DNA of 64,000 bases. It comes from Streptomyces davaonensis JCM 4913. Lineage in GTDB: Bacteria; Actinomycetota; Actinomycetes; Streptomycetales; Streptomycetaceae. The DNA is taken from the NCBI RefSeq assembly GCF_000349325.1, contig NC_020504.1, positions 1,956,053 through 2,020,052 on the forward strand, in the 5' to 3' direction. The translations under genes were made by a program, and so were the position numbers. The number at the start of each line of letters is the position of its first letter. Position 1 is the stretch's first letter. Shown here piece after piece: positions 53,609 through 64,000 of the stretch. The notes beneath the pieces were generated by a model, which saw nothing but the letters and a program-made list of their open reading frames with translations, did not search any database and was not told the DNA's origin.

Positions 53609-54795
53609 GGCGCCCAACGCCGTCCGACCAGAACAAGCGCACCGGGCAGGCTCGCCGCCAGGCACAGCACGCCGTAGACGACGGCCACGGCGAGTCCGCT
53701 GCCCGCGCCGAGCCCGGCGGCGCCGAACGCCCAGGCGGTGACGCCCTCGCGGGGGCCCCAGCCGCCGACGTTGAGCGGCAGGCTCATCGCCAGCAGCGCC
53801 AGCACGGCCAGCGGCAGGAGTACGGCGACGGAGGCGTCGCTGCCGGCGACTCGGGCCGCGAGGACGAACGTCGCGAGGTGTCCGGCCAGTACGACGACCG
53901 ACGACACCGCGACGCCGGGCCCGTTCCGACGGGACAGCAGTCCCTCGCGGGCCCCGTCGAGGGAGGCGCGCAGGACGCGTCCCCGGCGGGACGGCGGGCG
54001 GCTCATCCGCAGCGCCACGACCACGGCGAGCGCGCCGAGGGCGGCGAGCGCGATGAGCGGCGCAAGGTGGCGGGCCTCGTCGCGCACGGAGGACGGCATG
54101 GTCAGCAGGATTCCGGCGCCGACGAGAACGAGCGCGAGCTGCCCCGCGGCCCGTTCGAGCACGACGGACCGCACACCACGGCCCAGATCCCCGGCACTGC
54201 GCCCATGCCGCACGGCCCGGTGCACGTCCCCGAGGACGCCACCGGGAAGCGCCGCATTCAGGAACAGCGCCCCGTAGTAGTCCCCCACGGCAGCCCCGAG
54301 CGGCAGCCGAATCCGCAGCCCTCGAGCCACCAACTGCCAGCGCCACGCACTGAACACGGTCGTGACGACCCCGATCCCGACAGCGGCCAGCACGGCTGGG
54401 GCATCGATTCTGCTGAGCCCGTCGAGGAAAGCTCCGGTACCCAGCCGCCAGAAGAGGACGCCGAGGATGGCGAGGCCGGCGAGGGTGCCGAGGTGGGTAC
54501 GGAGGGTGTGGCGGCGGGGGATTGGGGTGGCGGCCGGGGAGACGGTGGGGGGCTGGGGGGCGGCGGAGACGGTGAGGGTTGCCGGAACATGGGCAGCCGT
54601 GGGTACCGAGAGCGCGCTCGGCCGCTGGGCGGCCCGCGCAACCGAGGTACGCATGTGCGCGCGAGGGTGCGAGGGCTTGGGCGACACCGAAGCACGCCCC
54701 CGACCACCCCGTCGTCGCCCAGCCACCCACGCCGCCGAGGCACGCAAGTGGCCCCGGGCCTTTGCAGGGAGCGCCCCCGCCGTCTCCGTGGTCAT
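53488..54795 (-). CDS. Lysylphosphatidylglycerol synthase/UPF0104-like membrane protein
   Basis: A 435-residue integral membrane protein with about 8 hydrophobic segments (GTLAGLAILGVLFWRLG; LALVLVGAGILLTM; LAPLIALAALGALAVVVAL; LPLAVLALLAMSLPLNVGGWGPREG). NVGGWGPREG and the GDYYGALFLNAALPGGVLGDVHRAVRHGR motif are typical of AglD/flippase-like UPF0104 proteins, which move lipid-linked molecules. The first 95 residues are Ala/Pro/Arg-rich and look disordered. The start overlaps the methyltransferase stop. The C-terminal 40 codons lie on DNA coding for the creatininase-fold protein on the other strand. Confidence 0.8.
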   Translation of the reverse strand: MTTETAGALPAKARGHLRASAAWVAGRRRGGRGRASVSPKPSHPRAHMRTSVARAAQRPSALSVPTAAHVPATLTVSAAPQPPTVSPAATPIPRRHTLRTHLGTLAGLAILGVLFWRLGTGAFLDGLSRIDAPAVLAAVGIGVVTTVFSAWRWQLVARGLRIRLPLGAAVGDYYGALFLNAALPGGVLGDVHRAVRHGRSAGDLGRGVRSVVLERAAGQLALVLVGAGILLTMPSSVRDEARHLAPLIALAALGALAVVVALRMSRPPSRRGRVLRASLDGAREGLLSRRNGPGVAVSSVVVLAGHLATFVLAARVAGSDASVAVLLPLAVLALLAMSLPLNVGGWGPREGVTAWAFGAAGLGAGSGLAVAVVYGVLCLAASLPGALVLVGRRWAPYSAPSTDKYAAKESDRLDSSSFPFSADPREGRPMTPESV

Positions 54796-55882
54796 GACGT
54801 CGCCCCGTCCATCGGGCGGGTGAGGGCGAGGAGGTCGCTGTGGTGGACCACTACGCGGAGTTCGCCCGCCTCGCATGCCGCCAGGCGTTCGCGGAGGTAG
54901 CGCTCGGCCGGTTCGCGGAGGTCGGGGCGCTGTTCGACCGCCGCGCCGACCCAGCCGCGCAGCCATTGCGCGGTGAGGGCGGAGTCGGCGGGGCCGAGTT
55001 GCCAGGGGCTGGGGTGGACGCGGACCGTGGCGCCGCGCGCGGCGAACGCCTCGCAGGCGACCGTGAGCGCGTCCGGGCCGAGCAGTTCGGTGCGCCGCTG
55101 GTGGGCGTTGAACGCCTCGGCGATCTCCGCGTCCAGGGGATCGGACGGGGTGAGTTCCACCTTCCCTACGACGGACAGCGTCAGCAGCGCCGGACAGCCG
55201 GCGCCGGTGCACGCGTCGACGAGGGTCTCGATCTCCTCCCGGGTCAGCACGTCCAGCAACGCGGAGGCCGTCACCAGTGAGGCACCGGCCAGCGCGTCCG
55301 GGGTGAGCCGGGCGACGTCGCCGCGCCGCGTCTCGACGGTGACCCGGCTGCCGTCGGCGGCGGCGCGCGGGGAGGCGACGGCGGCGAAGTGCAGGAGGTA
55401 GGGGTCCCGGTCGTGCAGGATCCAGTGCTGGGGACCGTCCAGCCGGGGCGCGAGCCAGCGGCCCATCGAGCCGGTGCCGCAGCCCAGGTCGTGGATGACC
55501 AGACCGTCGGAGGACCGCCCCGGCAGATTGGCGAGCCGGATGCGCAGCGGGTCGATCAACTCGTGCGCCCGCGCGGCCCCGTCCGGCGCCTCCCGCAGCT
55601 CCAGCCACTCGGGCGCGTACCGCGGCGGCTCCTCGGGACCGGCATCGCGCAGCTTCACCGTGGGGCGCTCACCGGGGCCGGGTGTGGGGCCCGCGCCCCG
55701 GTGAGCCGTGGGGACGGGGTCATGGTCGGGGGCGGCGGTGGCAGGCGCGGGACCCGCGCCCGGCATGGCCGTGTGGACGAGGTCCGGGCCGACCGGGGCA
55801 GACGCAGAGCCCGTGCCCCCAACCGCCCTCGGGCCCGGCCGGCCCGGAATGCGTCCCGTGTCGTGTGTCGCCGCCGTCTTCC

Positions 55883-55886
<4 letters not shown>
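54792..55886 (-). CDS. Class I SAM-dependent methyltransferase
   Basis: A 364-residue enzyme. Motif I is HDLGCGTGSMGRWLAP, with the acidic motif II in WILHDRDPYLLHF. About 85 residues precede it that are Gly/Pro/Ala-rich with loosely repeated HTAMPGAGP/HRGAGPTPGP units, unusual for a methyltransferase. Length of the core (about 270) is normal. ATG at 55886 has AGGAGG six bases upstream and overlaps the glycosyltransferase stop. Substrate unknown; a sugar or pyrimidine product of the cluster is plausible. Confidence 0.88.
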
Positions 55887-57561
<1,675 letters not shown>

Positions 57562-57588
57562 TCAGCCGACTCTCACTCTTTTCTGAGG

Positions 57589-58569
57589 TCAGGCGCTCGT
57601 CCCGTACCGCACGCGATGACAGAGGGCCGGAATCTCACCCGAGGCCAGCCTCGGCAGCACCTCAGGCAACTCCTCGAACGCGCATTCCCCGGTGACCAGG
57701 GCGTCGAGCGCCGGGTCCGCGAGCAGCTCCAGGGCGAGGGCCAGCCGGTCGGCGTAACTGCGGGAGGCGCGGCGCGGGGAGACGGTGCCGACCTGGCTGC
57801 TACGGATTGTGAGCCGCCGCGAGTGGAAGGCCTCGCCGAGCGGGACGCTCACCTGCCGGTCGCCGTACCAGCTCAGTTCGACGACCGTGCCTTCGGCGCG
57901 CAGCAGTTCGAGGGAGCGGGTGAGGCCCTGCTGGGTCGCGCTGGCGTGCACGACGAGGTCGCAGTCGCCCCGCGCGTCCTGCGGCAGCGCGAAGTCGACG
58001 CCGAGCGCCTCCGCGGTCTTGGCGCGCGCCGGATCGGCGTCGACCAACTGCACCCGTACGCCCGGGAAGCGGGCCAGCAGCGCGGCCACCGAGCAGCCGA
58101 CCATGCCGCCGCCGACCACCGCGATCCGGTCGCCGACCAGGGGCGCCGCGTCCCAGAGGGCGTTGACGGCGGTCTCGACGGTGCCGGCGAGGACGGCCCG
58201 TTCTGCGGGCACGTTCGCGGGTACCCGGGTGACCGCGGTACTCGGGACGACGTAGCGCGTCTGGTGCGGGTAGAGGCAGAAGACGGTGTCACCGACGAGG
58301 TCGGCGGGGCCCTCCTCGACGACTCCGACGCTCAAGTAGCCGTACTTCACAGGTGCCGGGAAGTCGCCCTCCTGGAAGGGCGCCCGCATCGCCGCGTGCT
58401 GGCTCTCGGGGACGCCGCCGCGGAAGACGAGGGTCTCGGTGCCGCGGCTGACACCCGAGTACAGGGCGCGGACCAGCACCTCGCCCTCGGCGGGGACCGG
58501 CAGCGAAACCTCTCTGACCTCTCCTTCACCCGGACTGCTGAGCCAGAACGCCCGTGCGGGTGGGTTCAT
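57589..58569 (-). CDS. MDR-family dehydrogenase without the usual zinc cysteine
   Basis: A 326-residue medium-chain dehydrogenase/reductase. The nucleotide motif is [16 protein letters not shown]. The position that holds the catalytic zinc cysteine in alcohol dehydrogenases reads SRGTE (Ser41-Glu45), as in BchC-like and other zinc-free members. ATG at 58569 has AGGAGG six bases upstream and is preferred to the ATG at 58575. The next gene downstream, 114 bases on, is the pterin-synthase-fold protein. It probably performs a redox step in the cluster's pathway. Confidence 0.88.
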   Translation of the reverse strand: MNPPARAFWLSSPGEGEVREVSLPVPAEGEVLVRALYSGVSRGTETLVFRGGVPESQHAAMRAPFQEGDFPAPVKYGYLSVGVVEEGPADLVGDTVFCLYPHQTRYVVPSTAVTRVPANVPAERAVLAGTVETAVNALWDAAPLVGDRIAVVGGGMVGCSVAALLARFPGVRVQLVDADPARAKTAEALGVDFALPQDARGDCDLVVHASATQQGLTRSLELLRAEGTVVELSWYGDRQVSVPLGEAFHSRRLTIRSSQVGTVSPRRASRSYADRLALALELLADPALDALVTGECAFEELPEVLPRLASGEIPALCHRVRYGTSA

Positions 58570-58676
58570 CGGCATCCTCCTGAACGATCGGGAAGTGGTT
58601 CACGTACCGAGGTGTGCACAGGCCGCGCACAGTACGCGGCGTTGATCGACTCTGTCACACGGCCGGAGGATGTTCG

Positions 58677-59429
58677 GTGGCCCTGAACAACACTTACGAC
58701 GCGAGGCTGGTCCAGCAGGAGACCGCCCTCGGAGCGGGCGTCCAGATCCTGGTGCTGGCGCTGCTCGGCACGGCGATCGGCATGGGTCCCGCGGGCTGGC
58801 TCACCGGACTGGCCTTCGCCGTCGCCACCTGGGCGGTGCTCTCCCGCGCCCTGCACCGCTCACGGCTGCGCTCCTTCGGCCCCGCCAACCGGGTCACCCT
58901 GGGCCGTTCCATCCTGGTCGGCGGAGTCACCGCGCTGGTCGCGGACTCCTTCCAGAGCCCGCCCCCGCTGACGCTGCTGGTCGGTCTGACGGCCGTGGCC
59001 CTGATCCTCGACGGCGTCGACGGCAAGGTCGCCCGCCGCACCGGCACCTCGACCGCGCTCGGCGCCCGCTTCGACATGGAGGTCGACGCGTTCCTGATCC
59101 TGGTGCTCAGCGTCTACGTCTCGATGGCGCACGGCCCGTGGGTCCTGCTGATCGGCGGCATGCGCTACGGCTTCGTCGCCGCGGCCCGCGTCTGGCCGTG
59201 GCTGAACGCACCGCTCCCGCCGAGCACGGCCCGCAAGACCGTGGCCGCGCTCCAGGGCGTGTTCCTGCTGCTGGCGGCGTCGGGTCTGCTGCCGCACCTG
59301 GCGGAGTTCGGGGTCGTCGCGACGGCACTGGCCGCGCTGGTGTGGTCGTTCGGACGGGATGTGCTGTGGCTGTGGCGGACGTCTCGGGTTCAGGAGGTCG
59401 TGGAGACGGAGGAATTGGTGGCCGTCTGA
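58677..59429 (+). CDS. CDP-alcohol phosphotransferase family membrane enzyme
   Basis: A 250-residue membrane enzyme. The CDP-alcohol motif D-x2-DG-x2-AR-x8-G-x3-D-x3-D is complete: Asp112, Asp115, Asp133 and Asp137 (DGVDGKVARR, GARFDMEVD). About six hydrophobic segments surround it. The family joins a phosphate-bearing alcohol to a second alcohol, making phospholipids or, less often, CDP-activated natural products. GTG start with GGAGG seven bases upstream. Divergent from the MDR gene. It suggests the pathway's product is attached to a lipid or to an inositol-like alcohol. Confidence 0.9.
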   Translation: MALNNTYDARLVQQETALGAGVQILVLALLGTAIGMGPAGWLTGLAFAVATWAVLSRALHRSRLRSFGPANRVTLGRSILVGGVTALVADSFQSPPPLTLLVGLTAVALILDGVDGKVARRTGTSTALGARFDMEVDAFLILVLSVYVSMAHGPWVLLIGGMRYGFVAAARVWPWLNAPLPPSTARKTVAALQGVFLLLAASGLLPHLAEFGVVATALAALVWSFGRDVLWLWRTSRVQEVVETEELVAV

Positions 59430-59447
59430 CGCGGGGGCGGGGCAACT

Positions 59448-60644
59448 TCAGGCCCACTTCTCCTTCTGACACGGCAGCAGCATCAGCGCCGCCAGCGGTA
59501 CGGCGGCCAGGGCCAGCCACGGTACGGCTCCCGGGAGCCCGCTGTTCAGCAGCGCGCCGCTCGCCGAACTGCCGAGCAGCACGATCAGCCCGGACACGGA
59601 GGACAGCGCCCCGGTGTAGAGGCCGAGCCGCCCCTCGTCGGCGAGGTCCGGTACCCAGGCCCGCGCGGCCGGTGCCACCAGCATCTGGCCGAGCGTGAGC
59701 AGGACGACGAATCCGGCCGAGGGCAGCAGTCCCGCGGTGCGCACCGCGGCCACCACCGCGAACCCGCCCGAGATGAGCAGCAGCCCGGCGCCCATGGACC
59801 GGCGCGGAGTGAGCCGCTCTCCCAGCCAACGGGTGACGGGCAGTTGGGTGGTCACCACCAGCAGCGAGGACAGCGCGAACAGCCAGGCCAGCGGCGCCTG
59901 TGAACCCGCCACCCGCTCCACCTCGGCGGGCAGCGCCAGGTAGAGCTGGTTGTAGGCGAGCAGATAGGCGCCGTACGCGCAGCACAGTGCGAGGAAGCGC
60001 CGGTTGCGCAGCAACGGTCCGATGCCGCCCCGGACGTGGACGCGCGGCCGCCCGGGGATGCGCTGCGGCAGCAGCCAGGCGTGTCCGGCGAGGACGAGGA
60101 CGAAGATCCCGGCGCCGCCCAGGCACACCGCGCGGAAGTCGACCGAGAGCAGCAGCGCGCCGAGCAACGGCCCGACGAACGCCCCGGCCTGCCCGGCCAC
60201 CGTGAGCAGCGCGAGCACCCGGGTCCGTGAACCGCCCTCCCGCTCATGGACGACGGCCTGCCGGGCGACCTCGGACTCCACGGCGGGCGAGAACAGCGCG
60301 GCGGCGAACCCGATGAGGAGTACGGCGCCGATGACGGCCCACGTCCGCTCGGCGAACGCCAGCCAGGCGAACCCGGTGATCCGCAGCGCGCACCCCGCGA
60401 GCACGACGGGCCGGATGCCGTACCGGTCGGCGAGCGCACCGCCCACCACGAACAGCCCCTGTTGGCTGAAGGTCCGCAGTCCGAGCACCAACCCGACCAG
60501 CCAGCCCGCCATGCCGATGCCCTGTCCGAGGTGCGTGGAGAGGAAGGGCAGGACGGCGAAGAAGCCGATGTTGAAGGCGAGTTGGGTGAGGAGGAGCAGG
60601 CGGAGAAGCGGGGTGAGGCGGGCCCGTGCGGGTGTGGTTGTCAT
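59448..60644 (-). CDS. MFS transporter
   Basis: A 398-residue 12-helix transporter; the first helix reads LLLLTQLAFNIGFFAVLPFLSTHLG, the motif A-like loop is GGALADRYGIRPVV, and FFSPAVESEVARQAVV-type sequence follows helix 4. It is coupled (ATGA) to a Dpp-type permease gene, so it may export or import a molecule linked to that system, for example a metallophore or peptide. The direction of transport is not inferable. Confidence 0.85.
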   Translation of the reverse strand: MTTTPARARLTPLLRLLLLTQLAFNIGFFAVLPFLSTHLGQGIGMAGWLVGLVLGLRTFSQQGLFVVGGALADRYGIRPVVLAGCALRITGFAWLAFAERTWAVIGAVLLIGFAAALFSPAVESEVARQAVVHEREGGSRTRVLALLTVAGQAGAFVGPLLGALLLSVDFRAVCLGGAGIFVLVLAGHAWLLPQRIPGRPRVHVRGGIGPLLRNRRFLALCCAYGAYLLAYNQLYLALPAEVERVAGSQAPLAWLFALSSLLVVTTQLPVTRWLGERLTPRRSMGAGLLLISGGFAVVAAVRTAGLLPSAGFVVLLTLGQMLVAPAARAWVPDLADEGRLGLYTGALSSVSGLIVLLGSSASGALLNSGLPGAVPWLALAAVPLAALMLLPCQKEKWA

Positions 60645-62374
60645 GAGGCGGCCGGCTCACGGGTGCGTCGCCCGGGCAGCCGTACCCCTCCCGCCGCCGT
60701 CACCGCCAGGGCGCCGAGCAGGGCGAGGAGGGCGGCGGGGGCGAGGACGGCCCAGGGGGCGCGTTCGGCGTAGGGCTGGTTCTCGGCGAGCAGGAGGCCC
60801 CATTCGGGGGACGGCGGCTGGGCGCCGAGGCCGAGGAAGGCGAGCGAGGCCAGGGACAGGGCGATGCCGGGCAGGCGCAGCAGGGCGTGGCGGGTGACGG
60901 GCGGCAGGATCGCGGGCAGGAGTTCGTGCCGCAGCAGGTAGCCGGGTCCCGCGCCCAGCGCGCGGGTGGCGGTCAGATGGAGCGCGGCGCGTTCCTGGCG
61001 CAGCAGCGCGGAGGTGTGCGCGGCGAGCGGCGCCCAGGCCACGGCCGCGACGGCGAGCGCCGGGGTGGCGGCACCGCTGCCGGCCACCGCCGTGACGAGC
61101 AGGGCGACGAGGACCGGCGGAAGCGCGGTGACGGTGTCCACGAGCGGCCCCGAGAGCCGGGGCACAAGTCCGAGCAGCACGCCGGTGATCAGCGCGACCG
61201 CACCGAGTGCGAGGGCGAGGAGCAGGGTGTCGAGGGCGCCGTGGGCGACCCGGGCGAGCAGGTCGCGGCCGAGCGCGTCGGTGCCGAACGGGTGGGAGCG
61301 GGTGGGTGGTTGGAGCCTGGCGCGGGTGTCGAGGGCGAGGGGGTCGCGAGGCAGGCCGAGGGCGATGACGCCGAGCAGGAGTCCGGCGTGGAGGAGTGGT
61401 TGGAGGCTTCGGGCGGGGGTGGTGGTGCGGTGTGGGGTGGGCAGGGCGCCGTCGCGGAGGGCGGGGCCGGTGAGCAGGCGGGTGCCTAGGTGGGCGAGTC
61501 CGGTGGCCGCCGTGGCGAGCAGGACGAGAAGGAGGGTGCCGGCCTGGAGGACGGGGAGGTCCTGGGCGAGGGCTGCCTGGAGGGTCGTACGGCCGAGGCC
61601 GGGGATGTCGAAGATCTGCTCGACCGCGACCGCTCCTCCGGTCAACCCGACCACGAACAGGCCGGTGTTGGGCAGCAGTCCGGGCAGGCTGCGGCGCAGC
61701 GCCTGGCGGGCGATCGTACGGCGGGGCAGTCCGCGTGCGGCCGCGGACCGTGCCCAGGGTTCGGCGAAGGCGCCGGGCAGCAGGTCGTCCAGGAGCCGCC
61801 CGAGGACCGCGCCCGCGGGCAGGCCGAGGGCGAGGGCGGGCAGGACGGTCCACCGGGGTCCGTACCAGCCGAGGGCGGGGAGCCAGCCGAGTTGGACGCC
61901 GACGACGGTGGCGAGCACGGTGGCGGTGAGGAACTCGGGCACCGCGGCGAGGACGGCGGAGCCGGTGCCCCCGGCGGTCCGGCGCCGGCCGCCCAGCCAC
62001 AGGGTGCGGGCACAGATCAGCGCGGCGGTGACGGCGGCGACGACCAGGGCGACGCCCATCAACAGCAGGGAGACACCGAGGGCTTGGAGCACCGCGGGCC
62101 CGACCTGCCCACCGCTGAGCCAAGAAGTACCGAAGTCACCGCGCCACAGCCCGCCCAGCCAGTCCCCGAGCAGGTGGAACGGGCCTGCGTCGAGACCGAG
62201 TTGGACCCTGATGTCCCTGAGCATCTCCGGCGTGGGATCGCGGTCCGCGGAGCGGGCCTTGAGCACGGTGCGGGCGGGGTCGGTGTGCGAGACCCAGGGA
62301 AGCAGGCCGATGGCGGTGATGAGGGCCACCGCGATACCGGCCCGCCACAGAATCGAGGCCGTGCGCTGCCGCAC
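60641..62374 (-). CDS. Fused DppB-DppC-type ABC permease
   Basis: A 577-residue protein that joins two permeases normally encoded separately. The first half is DppB-like (about 1-300; GLPRRTIARQALRRSLPGLLPNTGLFVVGLTGG), the second DppC-like (about 340-577; HPFGTDALGRDLLARVAHGALDTLLLALALG and EAA-type LRHELLPAIL). Together they could form the whole membrane pore for a peptide, nickel or metallophore importer. The ATPase subunits are not in the window. GTG start three bases after the binding-protein stop. Confidence 0.87.
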   Translation of the reverse strand: MRQRTASILWRAGIAVALITAIGLLPWVSHTDPARTVLKARSADRDPTPEMLRDIRVQLGLDAGPFHLLGDWLGGLWRGDFGTSWLSGGQVGPAVLQALGVSLLLMGVALVVAAVTAALICARTLWLGGRRRTAGGTGSAVLAAVPEFLTATVLATVVGVQLGWLPALGWYGPRWTVLPALALGLPAGAVLGRLLDDLLPGAFAEPWARSAAARGLPRRTIARQALRRSLPGLLPNTGLFVVGLTGGAVAVEQIFDIPGLGRTTLQAALAQDLPVLQAGTLLLVLLATAATGLAHLGTRLLTGPALRDGALPTPHRTTTPARSLQPLLHAGLLLGVIALGLPRDPLALDTRARLQPPTRSHPFGTDALGRDLLARVAHGALDTLLLALALGAVALITGVLLGLVPRLSGPLVDTVTALPPVLVALLVTAVAGSGAATPALAVAAVAWAPLAAHTSALLRQERAALHLTATRALGAGPGYLLRHELLPAILPPVTRHALLRLPGIALSLASLAFLGLGAQPPSPEWGLLLAENQPYAERAPWAVLAPAALLALLGALAVTAAGGVRLPGRRTREPAAS

Positions 62375-62377
62375 CGG

Positions 62378-63865
62378 TCAGCGCCGGGTGCCGGTGCCGA
62401 CGAGGGTGCGCTCGTACGGGTCGAGGAGGGCGCCGCGCACCGGGGCGGCAACGCCGGTGATGATCCGCTGGTGGACCAGCGGGAGCACGGCGTCGGTGCC
62501 GAGGATCCGGGCCTCGGCGGCCATCGCCGCGTCCTGCCGTGCGGCGGTGTCGTCGGCGTCCTCGGCCTGCGCGACGGCCCGGTCGACGTCCCGGTCGCAG
62601 AGCTGGGCGAGGTTGTAGCCGCCGTCACAGGTGTAGTCACTGGCCAGCACGGAGACGGGATCGCCGGTGTCGACAAGGGTGTTGCGGGCCAGCACGAAGG
62701 CGTCGAACTCACCGTCGAGCGCGTCGCTCTCCAGGCGTGAGTACTCGCGCACCTGAAGGGTGACGTCGAACCCGGCCTGCTCCAGCTGCTGTTCGAGCAC
62801 CTGGGCGACCTCGGGAAGCTCGGGCCGGTTGTCGTAGGTGGCGAGGGTGATCCGCGTACCGTCCGGGTCGTCGGCCGCGGCCCGCCCGGCGGGTCGGGTG
62901 CGCTTGCCCTCGGCCCAGGTGACGGCGGGCCCGTAGATCCCGGTGCCGGCGTCGGCGTACCCCTCGTACACGTCCTCGGCGAGCACGGAGGTGTCGACTG
63001 CCTGCCGTACGGCGGCCCGCAACCCGGCGTCCTTGAACGGCCCGGACTCGGAGTTGAGCAGCAGGCTGGTGGTCCGGGTGGTCTCGGTGGCCTTCCGGAC
63101 ACCCTTGTCGAGGGAGGCGGCCTGGGCGACGGGTACGGCCTCGGCGACGTCGACCTGTCCGGTGCGCAGTGCGCTCGTCCGGGCGGTGCCGTCGGGGATG
63201 AACTTCACATCGATGCCGGGAGCTTGGGCCCGGCCGCCCCAGTAGTCGTCGTACCGGTCGAGGGTGACCGCGGTGCTGCCCATGACCTTGGTCAGCTCGA
63301 ACGGCCCGGTGGCGGTGCCGACGAGATCGACGCGGGCCTCGGCGTCGTAGGCCTTGGCGGAGAGCACGGCCAGCGAGGGGCTGGACAGCCGCAGCGGCAG
63401 TACGGGATCGGGATCCTCGGTGGTGATCCGTACGTCGCTCTCCCCCGCGGCCTTCGCGGTGAGCCCGACTCCGGCCAGGGCGGCGGGTGTTGGCCTGGCC
63501 TCGGTGGCGCGCGTCAGTGAGGCGGCGACGGCGGAGGGGGTGACGGCGGAGCCGTCCTGAAAGGTGGCCTCCCGCAGCCTGAACACCCAACTGCGCTCCC
63601 CCTCCCGCCGCCAGGACGCGGCGAGTGCCGGGGCGGCGGCCCCGTTGGCGTCGAGCGAGGTCAGTCCTTCGGTGACGCCGAGCCGGCTGAGGATGGTGGC
63701 GTCGGCCCCGTAGGGCGACAGGTTCTCGGCGGGCGGGAACGCGAGCGCGACCCGAAGCCGGGAGCCCTCGGACGCGTCGTCGGACGCGTCACCGGAGGCG
63801 GCGAAACACCCGGCGAGCAAGGAACTGAGCAGCAGCACAGCAACAGAAAGACGAACTCGGCGCAC
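62378..63865 (-). CDS. ABC transporter substrate-binding lipoprotein (SBP family 5)
   Basis: A 495-residue lipoprotein of the peptide/nickel-binding family. GTG at 63865 gives a short, classic lipoprotein signal, SVAVLLLSSLLAGC. It is preferred to an ATG at 63904 that falls within the upstream gene. Family features are LSPYGADATILSRLGVTEGL, WVFRLREATFQDGSAVT, and the central DIKYIPD-like VKFIPDGTARTSALRTGQVDVAE. The ligand may be a peptide, opine or metal chelate. Confidence 0.9.
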   Translation of the reverse strand: MRRVRLSVAVLLLSSLLAGCFAASGDASDDASEGSRLRVALAFPPAENLSPYGADATILSRLGVTEGLTSLDANGAAAPALAASWRREGERSWVFRLREATFQDGSAVTPSAVAASLTRATEARPTPAALAGVGLTAKAAGESDVRITTEDPDPVLPLRLSSPSLAVLSAKAYDAEARVDLVGTATGPFELTKVMGSTAVTLDRYDDYWGGRAQAPGIDVKFIPDGTARTSALRTGQVDVAEAVPVAQAASLDKGVRKATETTRTTSLLLNSESGPFKDAGLRAAVRQAVDTSVLAEDVYEGYADAGTGIYGPAVTWAEGKRTRPAGRAAADDPDGTRITLATYDNRPELPEVAQVLEQQLEQAGFDVTLQVREYSRLESDALDGEFDAFVLARNTLVDTGDPVSVLASDYTCDGGYNLAQLCDRDVDRAVAQAEDADDTAARQDAAMAAEARILGTDAVLPLVHQRIITGVAAPVRGALLDPYERTLVGTGTRR

Positions 63866-63872
63866 GGCGTGC

Positions 63873-64000
63873 CTACCGCCCCATCGGTATCTCGAAATGA
63901 ACAATTCCCTGCCCGCCGCCGGGGTCCTCCCGCTCGTCGTGCACGACCTTCCCCAGGGACCGCCAGAACGCCTCGGCCCCCTCGACAGCGGGATCGGTAT
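63873..64000 (-). CDS. C-terminal end of an unidentified protein, possibly GNAT-like
   Basis: An open frame on the minus strand runs from the window edge to a TAG at 63875-63873, encoding about 42 residues ending AEAFWRSLGKVVHDE, then EDPGGGQGIVHFEIPMGR. The AEAFWRSLG segment recalls the last helix and strand of GNAT acetyltransferases, but too little is visible to be sure. It ends eight bases before the binding-protein start, so the two are probably co-transcribed. Confidence 0.5.
   Translation of the reverse strand, partial: TDPAVEGAEAFWRSLGKVVHDEREDPGGGQGIVHFEIPMGR

Overview
High-GC actinobacterial chromosome, almost certainly Streptomyces. The signs are very high GC, GTG and TTG starts, many 1-8 nt start/stop overlaps, Tat-type secreted glycoside hydrolases, OpcA, and an abundance of TetR, MarR, IclR and AraC regulators. 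I see no rRNA, tRNA, CRISPR, insertion sequence or prophage genes. No gene-free stretch exceeds 300 bases, and the first and last genes are cut by the window edges.

Layout. (1) 1-6788: an acyl-CoA synthetase/amidohydrolase/SDR catabolic group beside a MarR gene, then a coupled MHS transporter-secreted hydrolase-IclR operon. (2) 6849-14229: a tightly coupled five-gene set (SWIM-type zinc protein, partner protein, VWA protein, MoxR-type AAA+ ATPase, DUF5682 protein) resembling E. coli yehLMPQ; its function is unknown. (3) 14323-20099: secreted beta-1,3-glucan enzymes (GH16 with two CBM32-like domains, divergent GH55) and a Tat-lipoprotein sulfatase. (4) 20348-28073: a NarL-type two-component system, a VOC protein, an MMPL transporter, a second GH16 (GH16-CBM6) under a CebR-like operator, a hypothetical protein and an AraC regulator. 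(5) 28234-37035: a pentose phosphate operon tkt-tal-zwf-opcA-pgi-gnd plus a histidine phosphatase, without a lactonase gene. (6) 37080-43518: a membrane protein with a beta-helix-like repeat region, then a shikimate/quinate-to-protocatechuate module (3-dehydroshikimate dehydratase, shikimate dehydrogenase, TetR, MHS transporter). (7) 43580-47846: a VOC protein, an F420/FMN split-barrel protein, a TetR/DHA2 efflux pair and a family VIII-type esterase. (8) 47836-59429: the most intriguing block. It holds a GTP cyclohydrolase II with Met at the position that decides the product, a divergent creatininase-fold amidohydrolase, a pterin-synthase-fold protein that has lost its catalytic residues, an MDR dehydrogenase, a glycosyltransferase, a methyltransferase, a flippase-like membrane protein, a CDP-alcohol phosphotransferase and, downstream of the cyclohydrolase, four amino-acid/imine redox enzymes. 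Together these look like a biosynthetic pathway that begins with GTP and has no known product. (9) 59448-64000: an MFS protein, a fused Dpp-type permease and a substrate-binding lipoprotein, then the tail of another gene.

Working together. The pentose phosphate operon could supply NADPH and ribose/erythrose phosphates. The glucanases feed it glucose. The orphan GTP pathway would use GTP and probably reducing power. The shikimate module funnels plant-derived hydroaromatics to protocatechuate. From memory, S. coelicolor carries the pentose phosphate operon and the GTP cyclohydrolase cluster close together (around SCO6650-SCO6663); here about 15 kb of catabolic and resistance-type genes lies between them.
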